Below are positions 36,050-45,177 of a DNA stretch of 47,763 nucleotides, in pieces (positions within the stretch are counted from its first letter, which is position 1; every line of letters starts with the position of its first letter). The translations under genes were made by a program, and so were the position numbers. The DNA lies in contig JAJYFE010000013.1 in the NCBI GenBank assembly GCA_021785435.1, forward strand, positions 1 to 47,763, given 5' to 3'. The notes beneath the pieces were generated by a model. That model was not told the origin of the DNA and ran no database searches. It saw only the letters and a program-made list of their open reading frames with translations. This DNA is from Planctomycetota bacterium (GTDB lineage: Bacteria > Planctomycetota > Phycisphaerae > WQYP01).

Positions 36050-37246
36050 TTAAGCGCCGCAGCGCGGTTCGCCGGCTACCCATTCATACGGGGTTACGCC
36101 CGGCCGGCTTAAGCGTACGCGTACGGCCGGGAATTTTTCCGCCAGCCGGCGGGCCAGCACGCGCAGCACCGGTTGCTCGCTGGGACCGTGCCCCAAGCAG
36201 ATGGCGGTCAATTCCGCCGCTTGCAAGGCAATCATATCGTGATGTTTAAGCTCGCCGGTGATCAGGGCATCGAACGGGTGCCGGCGGGCGGCTTCAATTG
36301 GCCAGCGTCCAGCGCTGCCGGCCAAAATCGCCACCGTGGCGATCCGTCGTCGGGCCGGACCGACCATCTGAACCTGAGGCAGGCCCAGAGCGCCGGCGCA
36401 ACGCTTGGCGAGCGCAGCCAGTTCCATCGGTTTCGGCAATTTCGCCAGGCGTCCCAGACCCGGTTCTTCGGGAAGAGCTTCCATGGCCAACAGATCAAAT
36501 GCCGGCTCTTCATAGGGATGGGCTTTTTTGAGTGCCGTCATCACCGCCTCCAGGCAGCTGATGGGAACGACCGTTTCCAGGCGCACCTCCGCCACATATT
36601 CCAGCCGCCCTTTCCGGCCCACCGCAGGCCGGGTGGACGCATCGCCAAAAAACGTCCCTGTACCCTTGGTGCGGAAGCTGCACTGACGGTAACGGCTATT
36701 TTTGCCAATGCGGCCGGCGCCAGCGTCAAATACCGCTGTGGCCACTTTTTCCACGTGGGCTTCCGGCACAAAGACGGCCAGCTTGACGTGCCGTGCGCCA
36801 ACCAAGGGCTTAAGCGAGCCGCCGGGTCTTAATCCCAGCTGCCTCGCCAAGGCGTCGTTCGTACCTCCTTGCGCAACGTCCAGCGCCGTGTGCGGGCTGT
36901 AAATGGCCAGGCCGTGATAGGCCAGCTCCACCGCCAAAGCCGATGGGGTCTGGCGGTCGCAGCGCAAACGTTCGATCGGCTCAAACAGCGGCGGATGGTA
37001 GCAGACGAGCAGATCCGTGCCCAGTTTAATAGCCTGATCGCGCACGGGGGGCGTTAAATCCAGGGCGACCAGAATCTCCGCGACGCCCCGCCTGGCGAGA
37101 TCTGCCGGCGGCGCCGCGAGCAATCCAACTTTATCCCATGGCTCCGCGGCAGCCAGTGGCGCAAGGGTCTCAAGAAAGGCGCAAAGGTCTTCCAGTCTTG
37201 CCGGGCGTTGCTCCTCAGTCCAGGGTCGGGGGATAGACTTGACCAT
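36050..37246 (-). CDS. Nif3-like dinuclear metal-centre protein
   Basis: The 398-residue protein belongs to the Nif3/YbgI/YqfO family, toroidal hexamers with two metal ions per subunit; biochemical role still unsettled (GTP cyclohydrolase I type 2 annotations are weak). Metal ligands are visible in YHPPLF, HTALDVAQGGTNDALA and, near the end, TGELKHHD with CLGHGPSE. The middle (about 145-260) is the inserted PII-like domain of the long YqfO type (KLAVFVPEAHVEKVATAVFD). The ATG is six bases after AAGGA and overlaps the stop of the class IV aminotransferase gene by one base (TAATG), so it is the third gene of the ispE operon. Confidence 0.92.
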   Translation of the reverse strand: MVKSIPRPWTEEQRPARLEDLCAFLETLAPLAAAEPWDKVGLLAAPPADLARRGVAEILVALDLTPPVRDQAIKLGTDLLVCYHPPLFEPIERLRCDRQTPSALAVELAYHGLAIYSPHTALDVAQGGTNDALARQLGLRPGGSLKPLVGARHVKLAVFVPEAHVEKVATAVFDAGAGRIGKNSRYRQCSFRTKGTGTFFGDASTRPAVGRKGRLEYVAEVRLETVVPISCLEAVMTALKKAHPYEEPAFDLLAMEALPEEPGLGRLAKLPKPMELAALAKRCAGALGLPQVQMVGPARRRIATVAILAGSAGRWPIEAARRHPFDALITGELKHHDMIALQAAELTAICLGHGPSEQPVLRVLARRLAEKFPAVRVRLSRPGVTPYEWVAGEPRCGA

Positions 37247-38160
37247 TAGATATCCTTTTCCGCCGTACCGCCGCCGCAGGCAGCGGTGACGGCTTCCTCG
37301 AACTTGCTTCGCAAACGCAGCGTCACCGTGCCGGGCTTTTCGTCGCCGACCGGCCGCCGTTGTACGCGCACCACCGGCATCACGCCCATAATCACATTGG
37401 TTAAAAATATTTCCTTGGCCGCCAGCACGTCCGCCATGGTCAGCGTGGGCTGGCGGACCGTCAAGCCTTCCGCTTGAGCCAGCGCCAGCACCGTTTCCCG
37501 GGCGATGCCGGGCAGGACCAATCTTCGACCGTTGGCGCCCGGCATGGGCCAGGGTGGCGTCAACACGTTGTTCTGGTTATCCACCAGAAACACGTTGCTG
37601 ATGCACCCCTCGGCGAGCCATTTTTCCGTGGCGGTAAACCACAAAGCTTCACCGGCGCCAGCTCTTTGCGCCGCGCGCAGCACCAGCAGGCGATCGAGGT
37701 AGCTGGTGGTTTTATGTCCACAGGTGGGCCGTTGGGTATCTTGCGACGGCTGGGCGATGGCCACGGTCATTCCCTTGGCATAGAGCGCCGCGGGATAGCG
37801 GGTCAGTGGACCGGTGGAAATTAGGACCGTGCGCGGCGGATCGGCGGATTCGGCCTCGAGCGGGGCGGTATCGCCGCGGCTTACGGTCAGCCGCACGCGG
37901 GCCTCGGATAAACCATTGGCTTGCATCAATTCGGCGACGAGATCGGCGGTGGCACGCAGATCCAGATTTACGTCGAATCCCAGCTCCGTGGAGCTGGTTT
38001 GCAGGCGTTGCAGATGTTCGGCCCATCGGAACACACCGCCAGCGCCGGCCCGCATCGTCTCAAACAGAGCCGCTCCGTGCAGAAAGCCGGCGTCAAACGG
38101 GGCGATCCGCGCGTTTTCATAGGGCGTGATCTGACCATTGATCGCAACAAAATCGCTCAT
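37246..38160 (-). CDS. Class IV aminotransferase (PabC/IlvE/D-amino-acid transaminase family)
   Basis: A 304-residue fold-type IV PLP protein. It begins FVAINGQITPYENARIAPFD AGF and has the PLP lysine in CGHKTTSYLDRLLVL, the family segment WLAEGCISNVFLV, and LPGIARETVLALA followed by EIFLTNVIMGVMPVVRV. The KTTSYL motif is closer to branched-chain or D-amino-acid transaminases, while the length and operon context also permit aminodeoxychorismate lyase (folate synthesis); I cannot decide. It is 46 bp downstream of ispE and overlaps nif3-like by one base. Confidence 0.88.
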   Translation of the reverse strand: MSDFVAINGQITPYENARIAPFDAGFLHGAALFETMRAGAGGVFRWAEHLQRLQTSSTELGFDVNLDLRATADLVAELMQANGLSEARVRLTVSRGDTAPLEAESADPPRTVLISTGPLTRYPAALYAKGMTVAIAQPSQDTQRPTCGHKTTSYLDRLLVLRAAQRAGAGEALWFTATEKWLAEGCISNVFLVDNQNNVLTPPWPMPGANGRRLVLPGIARETVLALAQAEGLTVRQPTLTMADVLAAKEIFLTNVIMGVMPVVRVQRRPVGDEKPGTVTLRLRSKFEEAVTAACGGGTAEKDI

Positions 38161-38206
38161 GGCATCTACCCTGAGAATACCGAAGCGCCGCGACGCCGCA
38201 ACCCAA

Positions 38207-39121
38207 TTATCCGGGGTATTCCCCGCGGCGATAGAGGCGCACCGGGACGGCCATGCAGTCGCCGGCGGGTTGGGCGTTGAGGTCGTGCGCCAGACGCGCC
38301 GCCGCGCCGGGATCCTCCAGCAGCGTAAACAACGTAGCCCCGCTGCCCGTCAAATGAATTTTCCGATTCAGGCGGCGGGTTAGATCCTCACGGCGTTGGC
38401 GCAGCCAGGGGGCCACGGCCAGCGCCGGGGTCTCCAGGTCGTTGTAGATCGCGGCGTTGACTTCCGCGGCGCCGGCACGACTTAACGCCATCCAATCCAA
38501 CGGTGGTGCTTCCGCGGCACGGGGCAAAACATCAAAATGCGCGTAGACCGGACCCGTCGATATGCCGCGCGGTGCAATAAAGAGCACGGCATACCAGAAC
38601 TGCGAAAAAGCCAATGGTTCCAGCCGCTCGCCGCGCCCGCGGCATACCGCCGAGGCCGCCTCGACGAAAAATGGCACATCGCTGCCCAAATCCAGGGCCA
38701 AAGCGCGTAATTCATCGACCGGTCGTTTAAGCCGCCAGAGGGCATCCAGAGCCAGCAGGGTGGCGGCGGCGTCGGAACTGCCGCCGCCCAAGCCGCCGCC
38801 GGGAGGAATCACTTTATGCAGCGTGATCCGCGCGCCGGCTTGGACCCCCGCCCTTTGCGCCAATCGCAACGCCGCCCTTCCAACCAGGTTGTTTTCCAGG
38901 TCCGCCGGTACGCCGGCCTCCCAACCCGAGAGGAGCAATTGCAAATCTTCCGCCGGCTGGACCGTCAGTGTGTCATACAGGGAAATGGGCATCATCCACG
39001 ATTCAATGGGATGATAACCATCCGGCTGGCGGGGAAATACCCGCAAACCGAGATTGAGCTTGGCCGGGGCGTGAATCTGGATTCCGCCGTCGGGTAAAGA
39101 TACGAGGCGCGACTCGGTCAT
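38207..39121 (-). CDS. ispE: 4-diphosphocytidyl-2-C-methyl-D-erythritol kinase
   Basis: GHMP kinase of the non-mevalonate isoprenoid pathway, phosphorylating CDP-methylerythritol. The 304-residue protein has [20 protein letters not shown], the ATP loop [16 protein letters not shown] (105-120), LGSDVPFF with the catalytic aspartate, and the C-terminal GHMP loop [15 protein letters not shown] at 39121 is seven bases after AGGA; an open frame continues upstream to 39430 but without family sequence. It starts the operon ispE - class IV aminotransferase - nif3-like and is divergent from pgi with a 112-bp shared promoter region. Confidence 0.93.
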   Translation of the reverse strand: MTESRLVSLPDGGIQIHAPAKLNLGLRVFPRQPDGYHPIESWMMPISLYDTLTVQPAEDLQLLLSGWEAGVPADLENNLVGRAALRLAQRAGVQAGARITLHKVIPPGGGLGGGSSDAAATLLALDALWRLKRPVDELRALALDLGSDVPFFVEAASAVCRGRGERLEPLAFSQFWYAVLFIAPRGISTGPVYAHFDVLPRAAEAPPLDWMALSRAGAAEVNAAIYNDLETPALAVAPWLRQRREDLTRRLNRKIHLTGSGATLFTLLEDPGAAARLAHDLNAQPAGDCMAVPVRLYRRGEYPG

Positions 39122-39233
39122 GCCGGCATCCTGTGCTGAATCCGTCCAAGAGCAGGGCGCGAGGATTGTAGCACGGATTTCCATTACAATGTTTCCGCCG
39201 CCGCGGTTGGCGACTATTTGGGGAGCAAGCACC

Positions 39234-40838
39234 ATGACGAACCCACAATTATGGCAACGGTACAAGCAATATCTCTGTGAGTGTCCGAAGATTGGTCTAA
39301 CGCTGGACATCAGCCGGATGAACTTCGGCGATGATTTTATCACGGGGATGATGCCGGCGATGAAGGCGGCGTTCGCCGCTATGGAAAAACTCGAGGCCGG
39401 CGCCGTCGCCAATCCGGATGAGAACCGCATGGTCGGCCATTATTGGTTGCGCCGTCCGGAGCTGGCGCCGAATCCCGAGCTGCGTCAGGCTATTGCTCAA
39501 ACGCGGGCTCAAGTCAAAGCTTTCGCCCGGGAAGTGCGGCATGGAATCATCCGCACCGTGAAAGACCGGAATTTCACGGACCTGCTGGTGATTGGCATCG
39601 GCGGTTCGGCGCTCGGCCCACAGCTGGTTGCGGATGCTTTGGGCGTCGCTCGGCGTCGCCTGACGCCGCACTTTTTCGACAACACCGATCCGGATGGCAT
39701 GGAGCGCATATTGGTGCAAATGGGCCAGCACCTTAGCCGTACGCTCACCGTGGTGATCAGCAAATCCGGCGGTACCCAGGAAACCCGTAATGGTTTGCGG
39801 GTGGCTCAGGCGGCGTACCGGGCGGCGGGCATCGAGTTTGCCCCTCAGGCGGTGGCCGTCACCGGGGTCGGTAGTGAACTGGACCGCCAGGCCGCCAGCG
39901 AGAAGTGGCTGCGACGTTTTCCCATGTGGGACTGGGTGGGCGGCCGGCAAAGTGAATTATCCGCGGTAGGACTTCTGCCGGCGGCGCTGCAGGGAATCAA
40001 CATTGAGCCGATGCTAAAAGGCGCCCGTGACACCGACGCCCTGACCCGCCGGCCGGATATCCGCAAAAATCCCGCGGCCTTGCTGGCGCTGATGTGGTAT
40101 TACGCCGGGGCGGGCCGGGGCGAGAGGGCCATGGTGGTGCTGCCGTATAAAGATCGGCTGCAACTGTTAAGCCGGTATCTACAGCAACTGGTGATGGAAT
40201 CGTTGGGCAAGCAGTTCAACCGCGCCGGCCAGGTGGTGCACCAGGGCCTGTGCGTCTACGGTAATAAAGGCTCCACCGATCAGCATGCCTATGTGCAACA
40301 GCTGCGCGAAGGGCCAAATAACTTCTTCGTCACCTTTATCGAAGTACTGGCGGATACGGCCTTGGGCCAGGCCCCGAGCCCGGCCGCCCGGCTGGAAGTG
40401 GAGCCGGGCGCCACCAGCGGGGATTATCTGAATGGCTTCCTTCACGGTACCCGGGAGGCTCTGTATGAAAACGGGCGGGAAAGCCTGACCATCACGCTGG
40501 AGGAGGTATCCCCGCGCAGCATGGGAGTTCTGCTGGCCCTGTTTGAACGGGCGGTTGGTCTCTACGCGGAACTGATCAACATCAACGCCTACCATCAACC
40601 GGGTGTGGAAGCCGGCAAAAAAGCAGCGCAAGCGTTTCTGGCGTGGCAGGGGAAAATCATGGAGCATCTGAAAGCGGGCGGCTCCGGTACGGCCGAACAA
40701 ATAGCCGCCGCTATGGGTGCCCCCGAGGCCACGGAAACAATCTTCTGTATCCTGCGGCGGCTGGCGGCGAATCCCGGCCGCGGGGTGAAGGCGGAGTTGG
40801 CGCCGAGCCTGACTGATACCCGGTTTGCTTCATCGTAG
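39234..40838 (+). CDS. pgi: Glucose-6-phosphate isomerase
   Basis: Interconverts glucose 6-phosphate and fructose 6-phosphate. The 534-residue protein carries [30 protein letters not shown] with the catalytic glutamate, [20 protein letters not shown] with the catalytic histidine, and the C-terminal [14 protein letters not shown] with the lysine. It resembles the bacterial/plant-plastid type with an extra C-terminal winged-helix-like tail ([21 protein letters not shown]). GGGAG eight bases before ATG 39234 decides the start. It has its own promoter region, divergent from ispE. Confidence 0.94.
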   Translation: MTNPQLWQRYKQYLCECPKIGLTLDISRMNFGDDFITGMMPAMKAAFAAMEKLEAGAVANPDENRMVGHYWLRRPELAPNPELRQAIAQTRAQVKAFAREVRHGIIRTVKDRNFTDLLVIGIGGSALGPQLVADALGVARRRLTPHFFDNTDPDGMERILVQMGQHLSRTLTVVISKSGGTQETRNGLRVAQAAYRAAGIEFAPQAVAVTGVGSELDRQAASEKWLRRFPMWDWVGGRQSELSAVGLLPAALQGINIEPMLKGARDTDALTRRPDIRKNPAALLALMWYYAGAGRGERAMVVLPYKDRLQLLSRYLQQLVMESLGKQFNRAGQVVHQGLCVYGNKGSTDQHAYVQQLREGPNNFFVTFIEVLADTALGQAPSPAARLEVEPGATSGDYLNGFLHGTREALYENGRESLTITLEEVSPRSMGVLLALFERAVGLYAELININAYHQPGVEAGKKAAQAFLAWQGKIMEHLKAGGSGTAEQIAAAMGAPEATETIFCILRRLAANPGRGVKAELAPSLTDTRFASS

Positions 40839-41190
40839 CGGCTGGTGTTGCGGCCAGTGCATTGTCAATGCGATAACTTTCTGGTTGGCGAAAGAGCCCC
40901 GGATACGCCACCGAACCCGCAGCACCGGGCTGCAGGTCGCCAGCGGCGACTCGCCTTAAAGTTTCCCGGCGGCGACCCGGTGATCCTTCGGGGCACCGGT
41001 AGCGAGCCGCCCTCGGCGACCCGGTGAATGGTTTCCAGCCGAAGTACCCGAAAGTTAAGCGGTGACCAAGCACTAGGCGTGCGGGCGCCAGCTTTCGATT
41101 TTCGGTGTGGGGTACGGCGTATGGGGTGTTCTTCATGGCTTCGCGCCCCGCGTGCAAGTCGCCAGCTGGGGCGCTGCGGAGGTTTTTCGG

Positions 41191-42300
41191 GTGATTCCAT
41201 TTGCTCACGGCATAAGCCCGTTGGCGGGATGGTTGATCGCCGGCGCGGGGGTGCTGGTAATTGGTTTGGCCAAATCGGGCTTTGGCGGGGGGCTGGGCAT
41301 TGTGGGCGTGGTGGGGTTTGCCCTGGCCTTCGGCGCGCAAAAGGGCAACGCCATTCTGCTGCCGATTCTGATCGTCAGTGATGTGTTTTCGGTTTATTAC
41401 CACTTTGGCACATGGAATAGGCAGATTTTAAAGGTAATGGCCCCGGGTACCCTCTTGGGCATTCTGATGGGGGCGCTGATTCTCTTGGCGCTGGTGCGGC
41501 CACGGGTGGATCCAGCAGCGCCGGTAAGCCGATTCGCCGGAGCCGCGCCTGAAAGCGTCGGGATGACGGTGCGGCCCGCGAGCCGCAGCCAGAGCGGAAA
41601 GACTCGAAGACGCGAAGATACGAAGGACGTTTGGGAACAGCACCAGGTAGCTTCTGGCCAAAGTAACAAGGACCTGGCGGTTAATGAGACAGGCCTGAAG
41701 ACACCGCGTTCGGTTGCTGACGGCTCCCGGGAGACAGGCCGACGCGTCGCCGGCGCAAACGCGGCGGCGCAGGTCCCCGCCCGATCGGCACGGGATAAAA
41801 CGACCTCGGCGTTGGACTTGATCACGGGCGTGATCAGCATCCTGTATGTGCTGTTGGATCAGGTGCGGGTGCGCTATGCGCCGCATTGGCATTGGCAGGC
41901 GACCTACAAGACCGGCCTCGTGGCCGGTCTGGCCGCGGGTACGGTTTCCACGCTGGCCAACGCGGCCGGTCCGATTTCCGCCATTTATTTCCTCGGCCAG
42001 GGCTTGCCGCGGGCAACTTTCATCGGCACCACGGTGCTCTATTTTCTGGCCACCAATACGGTCAAACTGATACCGTATACCCTGATTCCCGGTTTGATTG
42101 ACTGGCACTCCCTGCTGATTGGGCTGTATTTTCTGCCGTTGGTGCCCGTGGGGACGGGGCTGGGCAAATGGCTTTCCCATCGCATCAACGATCATGTGTT
42201 TCGCAATCTTATGCTGGGGATCGTGTTGCTCACGGGGATTCAGCTGTGCTGGGAATCCCTCACCGGCCAGAGCGTCGTACAGCTGCTGTTGGGAAGGTGA
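41191..42300 (+). CDS. TauE/SafE-family permease with a large hydrophilic insert
   Basis: The 369-residue membrane protein belongs to the sulfite exporter TauE/SafE family, which exports organosulfur or related anions. Helices include LAGWLIAGAGVLVIGLAKSG then FGGGLGIVGVVGFALAFGAQ, KGNAILLPILIVSDVFSVYY, and in the second half TGLVAGLAAGTVSTLANAAG followed by PISAIYFLGQGLPRATFIGT; the repeated AKSGFGGG/ANAAGPISA signatures are present. GTG at 41191 is eight bases after GGAGG and is preferred to the upstream in-frame start at 41107. Between the two halves (about residues 112-205) lies a charged insert (from VDPAAPVSRFAGA to SARDKTTSA) with no family counterpart, whose DNA resembles intergenic GACGCGAAGATACGAAG-type strings. 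Confidence 0.87.
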   Translation: MIPFAHGISPLAGWLIAGAGVLVIGLAKSGFGGGLGIVGVVGFALAFGAQKGNAILLPILIVSDVFSVYYHFGTWNRQILKVMAPGTLLGILMGALILLALVRPRVDPAAPVSRFAGAAPESVGMTVRPASRSQSGKTRRREDTKDVWEQHQVASGQSNKDLAVNETGLKTPRSVADGSRETGRRVAGANAAAQVPARSARDKTTSALDLITGVISILYVLLDQVRVRYAPHWHWQATYKTGLVAGLAAGTVSTLANAAGPISAIYFLGQGLPRATFIGTTVLYFLATNTVKLIPYTLIPGLIDWHSLLIGLYFLPLVPVGTGLGKWLSHRINDHVFRNLMLGIVLLTGIQLCWESLTGQSVVQLLLGR

Positions 42301-42312
42301 TTACAGGTTTGC

Positions 42313-42472
42313 GAATTCCCAGCGCGGCGAAGCCGCAACCAAAATATATAGCCCCCGCGTCGCAGAGTCGCCTTTGGAGACCTTGCCGGGGATAGCAGTC
42401 CGCCGGATAAAGGGACGTTCTGGCGACGAATAAAATCTTCGCACGGTGCGAAGATTTTAACGGATTGTGATC
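42313..42472. repeat. Dispersed repeat family C, copy 2, with a perfect 13-bp hairpin
   Basis: Copy of the repeat at 28364-28572, starting 12 bp after the TauE-like stop. The hairpin at 42432-42458 is a perfect 13-base-pair stem (AAAATCTTCGCAC/GTGCGAAGATTTT) with a one-base loop, followed by TTAACGG. It can serve as a terminator for the permease gene on the plus strand, but since the same element occurs elsewhere it is primarily a repeat. The remaining bases to 42681 hold no gene. Confidence 0.65.
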
Positions 42473-42681
42473 CAGGGGCGCCCGGGGACTCTGGAAGTTA
42501 GCGGGTGCGGAACGGATCGGGCGGGGCGTGCGCCAGGTCTTGATCGCAGCGGCGATGGGGGCATCGCCGGCTACGCGGCGCCCGGGCGCGGGGGTGGGCG
42601 CCATTGCTGGCCAGGCGGGCGGAGCGGCGTTATGATCGCGGACCCGGCGAGATTACGGCAAGGGAATGGGGAAATTCAAAG

Positions 42682-44169
42682 ATGGCGCAAGGGCGTTATA
42701 TTGCGGTGGACCTGGGGGCGGAGTCGGGGCGGGTCATGTGCGCCACCGTCGGTACGGATGGCATCGCTCTGACGGAGGCGCATCGTTTCGCCAATGGTCC
42801 GGTGGCGGTCGGGAAAAACCTGTATTGGGATATCCTGCGGCTGTGGAGCGAAATTCAGGTTGGCATCGCCAAGACCGTCGCGGCGCACGGCGCGGCGGAT
42901 ATCAATGGTATTGGCGTGGACTCGTGGGGGGTGGACTTCGCACTGCTGGATGGCCGCGGTGAACTTCTCGGCAATCCCGTGCATTACCGCGACGCGCGTA
43001 CCAAGGGCGCGCCCGAAAAACTATATGCCCGGTTGCCGCGGGAAAAAGTTTACGCCTTGACCGGCATTCAAACCCTGCCCTTCAATACGGTATTCCAGTT
43101 ATCCGCGGTGGCGGCCGAAAATCCGCAGATCCTGGCCGCCGCCCGCCACGTTCTGTTTATTCCGGACCTGATCAACTACTGGCTGTGCGGGCGCCTGGCC
43201 AACGAATACACGATCGCCAGCACGTCCCAACTGCTCAACGCCCGCACCCGCCAATGGGCCGATGAAGTCCTCGCGGCCATTCAGGTGCCGGCGTCGCTGT
43301 TTCACGCACCGGTTATGCCGGGGAGCGTATTGGGCGAAACCTTCGTCGAAGGACTCCACGGTTCCACTGCCGGCCGGGGAATTCCGGTCCTTGCGGTCGG
43401 CTCGCATGACACCGCCAGCGCGGTTGCGGCGGTGCCCGCCACGGGGCAGGATTGGCTGTTTTTGTCCAGCGGCACCTGGAGTCTGCTGGGGGTCGAGGTG
43501 CGCGAGCCCGTGCTGTCCACCGCGGCCATGCAATACAATCTGACCAATGAGGGGACGGTGGATGGTCAGATCCGACTGCTGAAAAACATCGCCGGCCTCT
43601 GGCCGCTGCAGGAATGTCGTCGCACCTGGGCCGCGGCAGGTCAGTCATGGTCCTACGGTGAATTGGTGGAACTGGCCCGGACCGAACCGGCGCATACGGC
43701 CCGGCTGGATTTGGACGATCCGACCCTGGCGACGCCCGGCGATATGCCGCGAAAAATCACCGACCAGTGCCGCCGCCGCGGATACCTGGCTCCAGAAAGC
43801 CCCGGCCGTTTTGTTCGGGTTATCCTGGAGAGCCTGGCGGCGGAATACGCCCGCGTTAAGCTTATGCTGGAGGAAGTTACAGGGCGGAAATTCACGCGCT
43901 TGCACATTGTCGGCGGCGGCAGTCAGAACGACCTGCTGAACCAATTCGCCGCCGACGCGACGGGCTTGCAAGTGCGTACCGGGCCGGTGGAAGCGACGGC
44001 GATCGGCAATGTGCTGGCCCAGGCGGTGGCCACCGGGCGAATGGGTTCACTGACCGCGGGACGCGAACTGGTGGCCAAAACCGCGTCAATCCGCGTGTAT
44101 GAACCACACGATACCGAATCCTGGCAGGCCTGGGCGGCGGAACCGTCAGCCCCACGAAGCAGCGGATGA
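42682..44169 (+). CDS. rhaB: Rhamnulokinase
   Basis: FGGY-family kinase of 495 residues that phosphorylates L-rhamnulose in rhamnose catabolism. Seen: the N-terminal ATPase motif AVDLGAESGRV (D10), IGVDSWGVDFALLDGRGELL, HYRDARTKGAPEKLY, the middle LFLSSGTWSLLGVEV and the second-domain motif GGGSQNDLLNQFAADATGLQ. Rhamnulokinase is favoured over fuculokinase by the ESGRV and SSGTWSLLG segments. No rhaA or rhaD is nearby; the next gene overlaps it by four bases (ATGA) but is aroK. Possible alternative start at 42666 (MGKFKDG frame) is out of frame. The ribosome site (GGGGA) is only moderate. Confidence 0.9.
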   Translation: MAQGRYIAVDLGAESGRVMCATVGTDGIALTEAHRFANGPVAVGKNLYWDILRLWSEIQVGIAKTVAAHGAADINGIGVDSWGVDFALLDGRGELLGNPVHYRDARTKGAPEKLYARLPREKVYALTGIQTLPFNTVFQLSAVAAENPQILAAARHVLFIPDLINYWLCGRLANEYTIASTSQLLNARTRQWADEVLAAIQVPASLFHAPVMPGSVLGETFVEGLHGSTAGRGIPVLAVGSHDTASAVAAVPATGQDWLFLSSGTWSLLGVEVREPVLSTAAMQYNLTNEGTVDGQIRLLKNIAGLWPLQECRRTWAAAGQSWSYGELVELARTEPAHTARLDLDDPTLATPGDMPRKITDQCRRRGYLAPESPGRFVRVILESLAAEYARVKLMLEEVTGRKFTRLHIVGGGSQNDLLNQFAADATGLQVRTGPVEATAIGNVLAQAVATGRMGSLTAGRELVAKTASIRVYEPHDTESWQAWAAEPSAPRSSG

Positions 44170-44717
44170 ATATCATCCTGATTGGCTATCGCGGTTCAGG
44201 AAAATCCAGCGTGGGCAAGCTTCTGGCCCTGCGGCTGGGATGGGCGTTTGTCGATACCGATCAACAGATCATCCGTCGGGCCGGGAAAAGTATAGCCGAG
44301 ATCTTCGCGCACGCCGGGGAAGCGGGATTCCGCCAGTTGGAGTCGGCTGTGGTCGCCGAGGTGGCCGGGACGGACCACACGATCATCGCCGCGGGCGGTG
44401 GCGTCGTGCTGCGGGCGGAAAACGTGGCCCACTTGAAACAGCACGGGCGATTGGTCTGGCTGCAAGCGGCTCCGGAAGTTCTTTGGAGGCGCATTCAAGC
44501 CGATCTCAAGACTGCCGCCAGCCGCCCTAATTTGACCGCGGCCGGCGGTCTGGAGGAAATCCGACGCCTGCTGAACCTCCGCGCTCCACTGTATGCGGCA
44601 GCGGCGGATTTCACCGTGGACGCCTCCAGCGGTACCGTGGAGCAACTGGCGGAGCGCGTGGCGGCATGGATAGGCGACTTACTATCCAGTCCAGCTACGG
44701 CGCGAGAAAAATCGTAA
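44166..44717 (+). CDS. aroK: Shikimate kinase
   Basis: Phosphorylates shikimate in aromatic amino acid synthesis. The 183-residue P-loop kinase has Walker A GYRGSGKS (7-14), FVDTDQQIIRRAGKSIAEIF with the shikimate-binding aspartate, FRQLESAVV, AAGGGVVLRAENV, and the adenine-side R-P-N-L segment (ASRPNL). Its ATG overlaps the rhaB stop as ATGA, so it is translated from the rhamnulokinase mRNA, an odd partner for a biosynthetic gene. Confidence 0.93.
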   Translation: MNIILIGYRGSGKSSVGKLLALRLGWAFVDTDQQIIRRAGKSIAEIFAHAGEAGFRQLESAVVAEVAGTDHTIIAAGGGVVLRAENVAHLKQHGRLVWLQAAPEVLWRRIQADLKTAASRPNLTAAGGLEEIRRLLNLRAPLYAAAADFTVDASSGTVEQLAERVAAWIGDLLSSPATAREKS

Positions 44718-45177
44718 GCATTGGCAAATATCACACTACGCATTTTCGCCGCAGAACCTGTAAGGGGCCGTACTGAAACGGCCTACTACTGCTTTGTCAC
44801 CACTTAGCCTTCGGGTATCGCGGCCGCCGCTGTTCACCGGGGCGCCGTGGGCGACTCACTGCGGCGCCCCGGAGGCCGATGCGCGGGTTCAGTGGCGAGT
44901 CCGGGGCTCTTTCTCCAACCCGAATTTATCGTTTGACAACACGCTGCATTTTCCAGCCGAATGACTTGGATAGGCTCCTAAGGTTGCAACCCGTGGCGTT
45001 AGGTGTGTAATCGCCGGTACCACCCCCGGCAAGCCAGGGGCTATCTATGTGTGGGGCCACCGAGCGGGTATACAGCCGCCGGTTTGCCGGCGGAGGAATG
45101 TCCGTTGAGCAGGTACGGACATGCACCCACACCCGCCCGCTGCGGTGCTCCTCTGCCCACTTCGGCCGCTTCCGTTT
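44718..45177. other. Intergenic stretch with small hairpins
   Basis: 460 bp between convergent aroK and the HtrA-like gene. I see no gene. Two small hairpins are present: CCGCCGG-TTTG-CCGGCGG (45076-45093) and GTCCGT...ACGGAC (about 45099-45120). Neither has a T-run. Confidence 0.45.

Noticed and set aside
40970-41030. Direct repeat GGCGACCCGGTGA before the TauE-like gene
   Set aside because: Only two short copies, no palindromic symmetry, and no link to a promoter; could be chance in GC-rich DNA.
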